From Mytilus galloprovincialis (Eukaryota; Mollusca; Bivalvia; Mytilida; Mytilidae), in the NCBI RefSeq assembly GCF_965363235.1, contig NC_134843.1, positions 87,391,795-87,455,794 on the forward strand: a DNA stretch of 64,000 nucleotides. The letters are read 5' to 3'. Below the pieces are notes generated by a model. That model was not told where the DNA came from. It saw only the letters and a program-made list of their open reading frames with translations, and did no database searches. Positions within the stretch are counted from its first letter, which is position 1, and every line of letters starts with the position of its first letter. Positions 58,001 to 64,000 of this stretch are shown one piece after another. Made by a program: the position numbers and the translations under genes.

Positions 58001-58550
58001 CTTTTTTTTTTTTTTTTCAATAAATGGTTTAGAATCGAAAGTATGTTAGTTATACAATTGGGGGTACGGCGTGTATGGATAAAACAATACCTACGTACTA
58101 CGGCCGACGGTATTTCTTATCCGGACACACCTATCCCTCAGTGTATCATTTTTACATATTTACCTGTATTTTAAGAAATTATATTGTCATGTTTCCGTGT
58201 AGAAGGTGTAAAACACTTACAGTAGGCAAATTTTGTACGAAGTTTAAAACAATTTTGAAGCTCTACAAGGTTGACGAGAGATAAAAATAAAAAAAATTTT
58301 TTTTTCATTTTCTATCCACACCTACAATTAACTTCTGACACTTTTTTTTAGTATGGACTAGTTTTCGTTATTGAATATACATCTGAATTAATATTGATGC
58401 TCACTTTAATCGTTATTAATATTTCAGTATTATGGTCCAAACTATGGTCCTGCAAGGCGTTACGGAGGTGGCAACTATTACAGATACAATAGATATGGCG
58501 GAAATAGAGGCTGGAACGGAGGCTGGAGGGGACGACGAAAATATTATTGA
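55091..58550 (+). CDS. Copy 5: cationic Gly/Tyr/Arg-rich secreted peptide
   Basis: Exons 55091-55157 (67 nt), 55919-55929 (11 nt) and 58428-58550 (123 nt with stop) give a 66-residue precursor. The signal peptide is identical in protein to copy 2, with two silent changes in exon 1. The microexon gives DAAA. Exon 3 encodes 40 residues from YYGPNYGPARRYGGG to GWRGRRKYY, with 8 Arg, 1 Lys, 2 Trp, 10 Tyr and no acidic residue. Compared with copy 2 it lacks four codons in the middle. Splice sites are GTAAGT donors and TTTCAG acceptors. Introns are 761 and 2498 bp; intron 2 is five times longer than in copy 2 through repeat insertion. Predicted secreted; myticalin-like antimicrobial function is a hypothesis. 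A structural role cannot be excluded for a Gly/Tyr-rich peptide. Confidence 0.88.
55590..55735 (+). repeat. Dispersed GCGCGTTTCGTC-type element in intron 1 of copy 5
   Basis: CCTGACGCGCGTTTTGTCTA, TTCATCAGTGACGCTCGAAT and CAAATAAAGTCTGAAGTTGT; inverse of 9130-9265 in copy 2. Confidence 0.75.
56460..56810 (+). repeat. Dispersed repeat (GAGAATGGAAATTGG family) in intron 2 of copy 5
   Basis: ATTGAGAATGGAAATTGGGA, GGTCTTCAATGCAGCGAGAA, AGTTCAGTGATAATGCACGC and GGCCAGAGGATCCTGATTTG in order; the most complete copy in the window. Absent from intron 2 of copy 2. Confidence 0.75.
56945..57055. repeat. Short inverted repeat in intron 2 of copy 5
   Basis: AATAACAATGGATTTTG and CAAAGTCCATTGTTATT are inverted about 65 bp apart around a GC-richer core. 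MITE-like; no flanking duplication established. Confidence 0.5.
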
Positions 58551-58614
58551 AACGACGCTTATAACTTTTATTAGATTAACAAGTAACATGTCAATATTGG
58601 TGTGAACGACAAAT

Positions 58615-58620
58615 AATAAA
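58615..58620 (+). terminator. Poly(A) signal of copy 5
   Basis: AATAAA 65 nt after the stop codon. Confidence 0.7.
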
Positions 58621-59349
58621 GCTTGATGTATGTTTCCTCTTAATTCTATTTTATGTACCCATCAATCTGTATCGTTGTTATTTATTCATGATTTGGAGTC
58701 ATATAGAACAAGAGAAAGGCGAAACATATCAAGGGGACATTCAAACTATTGAGTTAAAAAAACCGACATGGATAAAAAACGAGATAACAAACAGAAAAAC
58801 ACCAGGACACACAACATAACATAGAAAACTAAAAACTGGGCTACACAAACACTACAAAAAATATGGGGTGATCTTAGAATATGATAAAACAATTACATCC
58901 TTTTCAAGAAATTAGAAACATGAAGGTATAATAAATCGTATGAAAACATTTGAGGAAGTAAAATTTCCGTCTTAATCCCACATACAAACATGCCCCCTTG
59001 ATATGGATGAGGTTGGGGCAAACTACGAACCATTCGTGATTGTTTCATTGAAAATTTCATGAGCAATATATCTTGTTTGTATAGGATACCTATTCCACTG
59101 ATGACGGTATGTTATCGCCTCACACACATTTTTCCACCAAGAACTCAAATAACGTCTATACAATTTTCCATCGCGGTCATTTTCTGAACTGAATTATATC
59201 AAACCTTCAACTTTTCATCCTTTACAAAACCATACCACAGGAAAAAACACAATAGGAAGACATAATCAACACTACCTACCATCATACAATTTGTACCATA
59301 TTCTACACATTTAATTACCGAGAGTACAATTCTGCATATTTTGTTTAAA

Positions 59350-59960
59350 ATTAGTCCTTCGAAAAAAAAAGGTACAAAGAAGAATAAGTCATCATTATGC
59401 CGGAATGTGGTATTGAAAACATATTTGTGGAATTTTAAGGTATAATTTCGTAGCAAATTATCGGCATGACTACGAGAACCAACTGAGCTCCTGAGGTGGC
59501 CAACATTTTCCCAGTTTGATTTATTTCAGACCATTTGCAAAATAAAAAGGTTAAAGAAGCTAGCTCATTAAGTTGCACAAACAGGTTTAATGTTAATGTT
59601 CTTTCATTGAAAAAAAAAACAACCATTCTTTTCTGATTGTCCTCAATTAACATTTCGTCTTAAACTAGAGATAAAAAGAATACAGATACATCATTCTCCA
59701 CCCCCATGTCTAGAAATGTACCGTTTAATTTGTAATTAGTAAAAGAGTTAATGACAAAAGAAATGGTATAATTATTCAAATTATAAATTTCCCTCACACC
59801 TCACATTAGAAGCAACATACCAACTGAACATGTGTATGATTTATACATTGTTCAACTTATACGATATTCGTTAGCTGGACGTTGCAATCCTTTTGACGTG
59901 ACTCAGTATTTGTGCTTCCAGTTAACGAGTTTTGACTTTAGATGTTCATAGTGCTGGTGG
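59350..59960 (+). pseudogene. Decayed reverse-transcriptase fragment
   Basis: TGTGGAATTTTAAGGTATAA to GAGCTCCTGAGGTGGCCAAC matches 30285-30370, the FGGR..QQ..G block. A later part (59775-59900) resembles the INFPHL.SNIP coding region. Frames are broken throughout. Confidence 0.5.
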
Positions 59961-60149
59961 ATCATCAGATGTTAATCTAGCCATTTGGTAACAGGACGTG
60001 AAATATTTCAATCCTTTATGTGTTGCTTTTAACATACTTAAATAAAAAACAAAAGTAAATAAGCAATGTACGTGGTTGTTAAATTTGATATAAGTTTTTT
60101 TTTTTGGTTTTTTTTTTGCTACTTTGTAAAATATTTATTTGTTTTTGTT

Positions 60150-60320
60150 CTGATTGAGATTGTGAGATGGTGATGACTGCTGTAGCCCCCTTTTGACAAT
60201 TTTCCTTATTATGTTTGTTTTGTTTACGCATCGTTATTAATAGATGAAATGGGATGCGAGTGTCACATACATGAGAGGTTAAGCGCTATAAAATAAGGTT
60301 CAAATGTCTGTACCATGTTA
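60150..60320 (+). repeat. Dispersed repeat
   Basis: GATGACTGCTGTAGCCCCCT and GATGCGAGTGTCACATACAT, as at 32470-32650. Confidence 0.6.
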
Positions 60321-60659
60321 AACTGATAATCGTAACTGAAACTACGACTGTCCCAATATGGCGAAAGAAGAAATTGGTAAAATCTTTTAAGTCACTTTTC
60401 TCAAATGTAGCCTGTTGCTGTCAAGAGTTACTCAGCTGCAAGATTTTGCCATTCCATTACCGTCATATTCTAATCGTAACGAAGCACTATAATTGTCTAA
60501 GCGCTTATAAAATTGCCGTAAAAAAAATTCGAGATGTTTATCGTAACTCGATGGCATTGTTCTCATTTGATAATCGTAATTTCATTATCGGATAATAGTA
60601 GCTGAAAAATAACAAATGTGTCTTAAACCCGCTGCAATTGTTTGCACCTGTCCTTAGTT

Positions 60660-61070
60660 AGAATTTTGAAATAAAAAAGAAGACAACTCTCCACAAGAGA
60701 CCAAAATTACACAGCAATTAACAACTATAGGTCACCGTATGGCCTTCAACAATGCGCAAAACCTATAACACATAGTCAGCTTAAAAGGCCCTGAAATGAC
60801 AGTGTAAACTATTCAGTAGTTGTCGTTTGTTGATGCGGTTCATAAGTGTTTCTCGTTTCTAGTTTTTTAAATAGATGAGACCGTCGGTTTCCCGTTTGAC
60901 TTGTTTTACACTAGTAATTTTTTGACACCCTTCATAGCTTGCTGTTCACTGAGAGCCAAGGCTCCGTGTTGATGACACGTACTTTGACCTATAATGGTTT
61001 ACTTTTATAAATTGTGACTTGGGTGGAGAGTTGTCACATTTGCACTCATACCACATCTTCTTAAATCCAC
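60660..61070 (+). repeat. SINE-like tail repeats
   Basis: AGACAACTCTCCACAAGAGA and CTATAGGTCACCGTATGGCC (reverse-type piece), then CATAGCTTGCTGTTCACTGA and CTCATACCACATCTTCTTAA, as at 12000-12200. Confidence 0.65.
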
Positions 61071-61079
61071 TTCCAGCTT

Positions 61080-61870
61080 TTCAATGGCACTTTTTTTTTG
61101 TGTAAAAACGGCAATGTCTAGTTTAACGCAACACCAAACCACCGCAGAAACTTGGTAATCTCATTTTGTGGAAGGGTAAGCAGATTCTGTTCCAAAAATG
61201 GCACCTTCCGTGTTGTTCATGTAAGTTCAAATTCGGTGATATTTCTACTTCGTCATGTCAAATTCGGGGAAAATGTGAAGGTATTGTAGTCATGACAATT
61301 GGAACATAACAGTCGTCATCTGTGAAACTTATATTTCATAACGGCAAATCGCCTCTTGATGGCCGTCTTATACATATACGAAGGAATAACTCAAATTTCA
61401 ACACTTTGAGCCCTTGGTTTAATATATATAGGTTCCTTGTGAACATAATCCATCTATTCTGGAAATCAAGATAGGAAATACAAGCCCTAAAATATATCAC
61501 CAAGTTGGGAATATATACTCCGTATGAAGTCGCTGCTGGAATGTTGCTACATAGAAATTTAAAGGTCATTTTTGAGAAACTGGAAACAACTTTTTAGTAG
61601 TAAAGTTTTGTTTTCAATCGACTCTTAATGTTAACTTATACTAGTGAGTCGAAATATGAGCAGACTGTAGCTGTTTTATCATTTATCTCAAATTAGGTGG
61701 AATAAATGTCTATTTTGGTCACCAAATTAAAATTATTTAGTGAGAAGACATCATCTGTATGGTGAAAAGTGAAGTCGTGTGATACAGCTAACTTTTTCGT
61801 CTTGTATGAAGGTATACAAATAAAGCGAATAAAGGAATAAGTCGGTAAGAAGAGTCATACCAAGTTTTAA
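61080..61870 (-). pseudogene. Reverse-transcriptase fragment, 3' half
   Basis: On the minus strand 61569-61336 reads FLCSNIPAATSYGVYIPNLV, matching SSNIPAAPAYGVYISQLI at 21.7-22.3 kb, and earlier sequence to about 61860 matches the palm. The frame is lost around the catalytic site. 3' sequence 61130-61330 matches 21650-21800. Confidence 0.65.
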
Positions 61871-61874
61871 TTGA

Positions 61875-62640
61875 ATTTATTAACCTCTATCAAATTCATA
61901 AAGTTTCTTTTATATATTTTTTTCTATATTAACTTTTAAAGCAGATGTCATTGCAGTAAGTGTTTGACCGTTGGCTCATGGTGTTCTCAATGAAAAGAGA
62001 AATAGAAAAAAAACAAAAGATTTTAGATAAAAGAATTGAATCTTATTTTTAGTTGAATTGATCTATTCCACAGAGAGGGATATAAACAAATACTATGTTT
62101 TTCTTGTCAGATCATACACTGGTTTATTGTTTGAATTTTACATATGTTTTATAAAAAGTATTCAAAATCTTCTGAATTAGTTATAACTGTAAACAAATAT
62201 CATGAACTCCGCGTAATAGAAATTTCCACTACAAGACGGAAAATACTAAAGGCATAATCAAACCGCATATTTTCTTTAGAAAACATAATATGAAAAAACA
62301 TTTAGAAACAAACTTTAAAGTAAAATGTAACTTATTACACATAATGTGTTTTTTTTAAGACATATTTTTCTTCGATTGAGATTGAATACAAAATTTTAAG
62401 GAGTGATCACAATTTACGATCAACATAATTCTTAATTCAGTTATGGATACCATGTTATAATTATAAACCGATTGATAGACAATTTGATAATCGATACAAA
62501 TCACAATTATATGTATACATATGTACATCTCAAACTGAGTACTTAGTTTAGCTTTTGGTTTAAAAAAGCTTTTTGGACACATACAATTTTATCATGTTAT
62601 TTTTATGTAAAAAGTAGTCTCGCTATAATAAGCAAACGTT
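61875..62640. other. Intergenic, nothing recognised
   Basis: AT-rich with no feature that I can support. Confidence 0.35.
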
Positions 62641-63060
62641 TTAACTGTTATAAGATGTTGTTTAAGTAATAACATATAAAAGAAGAGCGGAAGATTCCAG
62701 AGGAACAGTTAAAAACATAAACCGAAAATAAAGTGACAACGCTTTGGCTTAATATGAACAAAAACAAATACACAAACAATAGTTAACAAGAAACAACACA
62801 AAAAAAACAACCTAAAGACTGAGCAACTCAAACCCCACCAAAAATGGGGGTGATCTCGGGTGCTCCAGAAAGGTAAGCAGATCCTGCTACTCATGTGGCA
62901 CCTGTCGTGTTGCTCATGTTATTACTAACTTGGTAAATAGCTTAATTCGGTATGTCACATTCATGAAAAGGGAAGGGGATTGTAGTTACCACGTAAGAAA
63001 CATATCCGATATCATTTGTGAAACGGTTTTTCCATAACGGTCAACCAACTCGTTATATCA
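62640..63060 (-). repeat. 3' sequence of the reverse-transcriptase element
   Basis: GGAAGATTCCAGAGGAACAG, GGTAAGCAGATCCTGCTACT and GTAATTACCAC-like blocks to TCCATAACGGTCAACCAACT match 21480-21840. The coding part is missing beyond about 63060. Confidence 0.7.
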
Positions 63061-63356
63061 CATTCTTTGAAAGTTAAAGTTGTGTATTCAAGTAAATGTA
63101 TAATTTCATTGTCTCGTTAAAATTTGCTCCAAACGATACCATTAAAAGGCGAGATGTAGTTATGGTGTTGCAAATGTTTCATCTGCGGTTCTTGTAGTAA
63201 TAAAATACTAATTAAATCAACGGAATATGGATAAATGCTGCAGAAAAGAAACGTGACGATTTGTTAGTTTTCTAATTCTATTCTGATATGATACAGGAGC
63301 TGGATCAACCGTATTAAGTTTTATAGGTCATGTAATTAAGCTGCACAAGTAATCAG

Positions 63357-63608
63357 AATTTCAAACCAGTTACACATTCTGCGGCTGAAAATGAAGCACT
63401 AAATACAAAGCCTTATTCAACAAATTATTCACTGTCTACAAATAATGTTCATCCTCCAAATACATTAATGTGTATTATTTGCAAGAAACTTTCTCATAAA
63501 AATGACATAAAAATACATACCACTGCATGTGTTGAAAGGTTAGAAAATCTAAAAGATTCAGTTCTTAAAGCATGCAACGCTAAAATGACTTATCAACTAG
63601 AGCAATAG
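63357..63608 (+). CDS. Candidate last exon with C2HC zinc-finger pattern
   Basis: An open stretch of 83 codons begins after AAGTAATCAG, a weak but usable acceptor, and ends in TAG. In the same frame a stop lies at 63333-63335. It reads a hydrophilic N-terminal part (FKPVTHSAAENEALNTKPYS), then CIICKKLSHKNDIKIHTTAC, a CxxC-x11-H-x3-C pattern typical of small zinc fingers, and ends ERLENLKDSVLKACNAKMTY then QLEQ. It has no early Met, so it would be a 3' exon or a fragment of a transposon-encoded or host DNA-binding protein. I do not recognise the family, and no upstream exon was found. Confidence 0.4.
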   Translation, partial: NFKPVTHSAAENEALNTKPYSTNYSLSTNNVHPPNTLMCIICKKLSHKNDIKIHTTACVERLENLKDSVLKACNAKMTYQLEQ

Positions 63609-64000
63609 AAATTGCTCAATAATGCAGTTTTATAGTTCTTTCATTTGTCTTTGTTCTATTATTAATATTACTTTTACTATTGAATAGTTTTAAGTGATAT
63701 CCGTTTGACGTGGCTCGGTACTTATACATCTCGTCAATGTGTTTGTATTGTCTTTCATTTTTTGGTGGCGTGCTTTATATATGCGACATTTTATGTTCTT
63801 ATTACGTGACTCTGTACTTTAAAAGATCCCGTCAGTATGATATTGTTCTAGTTTATGTCAATATGATATTATTATGAATTACAATATACGTTGAACCATA
63901 AACGTCATAATCATTCAAACGTGTAGTGAAATTAACTACTTGTGGATTCTTATAAATTCTATATATAACTTTTGGACTATTTTCATTCTCGGTCTATTTC
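63609..64000. repeat. Repeat-derived sequence
   Basis: TGACTCTGTACTTTAAAAGA then TCCCGTCAGTA at about 63807-63837 is the reverse of 5077-5106, and CGTTTGACGTGGCTCGGTAC resembles 5200-5220 reversed. Otherwise nothing recognised. Confidence 0.5.

Larger units (their letters stand above)
42548..58950 (-). repeat. Right arm of large inverted duplication
   Basis: Reverse-complement counterpart of 7905-21015, with copy 4 mirroring copy 3 and copy 5 mirroring copy 2. It is about 3.3 kb longer than the left arm because of insertions at 43832-45295, 45.83-46.05, 46.56-47.10, 49012-51772 and within intron 2 of copy 5, only partly offset by the 3-kb element of the left arm. Confidence 0.85.

Overview
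The window looks like nuclear DNA of a bivalve mollusc, most probably a mussel (Mytilus or a close relative). It is AT-rich, genes are small and split by introns with GT-AG junctions, and most of the sequence is interspersed repeats of types common in mussel genomes. There are no operons, rRNA genes or CRISPR arrays. Species is inferred from sequence character only.

The recognisable host genes are five members of one family of tiny secreted cationic peptides. Each has three coding exons: a 67-nt signal-peptide exon, an 11-nt microexon, and a last exon encoding a Gly/Tyr/Arg/Trp-rich peptide of 40-44 residues with no acidic residue. The architecture fits linear antimicrobial peptides (mussel myticalins are the nearest family I can think of), but function is inferred. 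Copy 1 (+) is cut by the window start and ends at 1725. Copy 2 (-) is 8330-9761. Copy 3 (+, 17947-20616) is a pseudogene in its last exon. Copy 4 (-) is 42967-46160. Copy 5 (+) is 55091-58550.

The layout is a large inverted duplication. The left arm (about 7.9-21.0 kb) carries the head-to-head pair copy 2/copy 3. The right arm (about 42.5-58.95 kb) carries the mirrored pair copy 4/copy 5. A spacer of about 21.5 kb separates them. After duplication the arms were changed by insertions that can be read from the empty site in the other arm: a 3-kb inverted-repeat element at 11118-14111, a Harbinger-like element at 43832-45295 with a smaller element nested in it, a TTAA-flanked element at 49012-51772 that splits a minisatellite, and a tRNA-derived SINE beside a splice donor at about 46.0 kb.

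Outside the arms are decayed reverse-transcriptase fragments (probably Penelope-like), a 3.6-copy tandem array with a unit of about 353 bp (5.3-6.6 kb), MITEs, a CACTA-like element (23649-25290), a related-looking element with tandem subterminal repeats (38489-39248), two TTAA or TA elements, and dispersed SINE-like repeats. Two stretches look like isolated exons of unidentified genes: 28069-28326 (-) and 63357-63608 (+, with a C2HC zinc-finger pattern).
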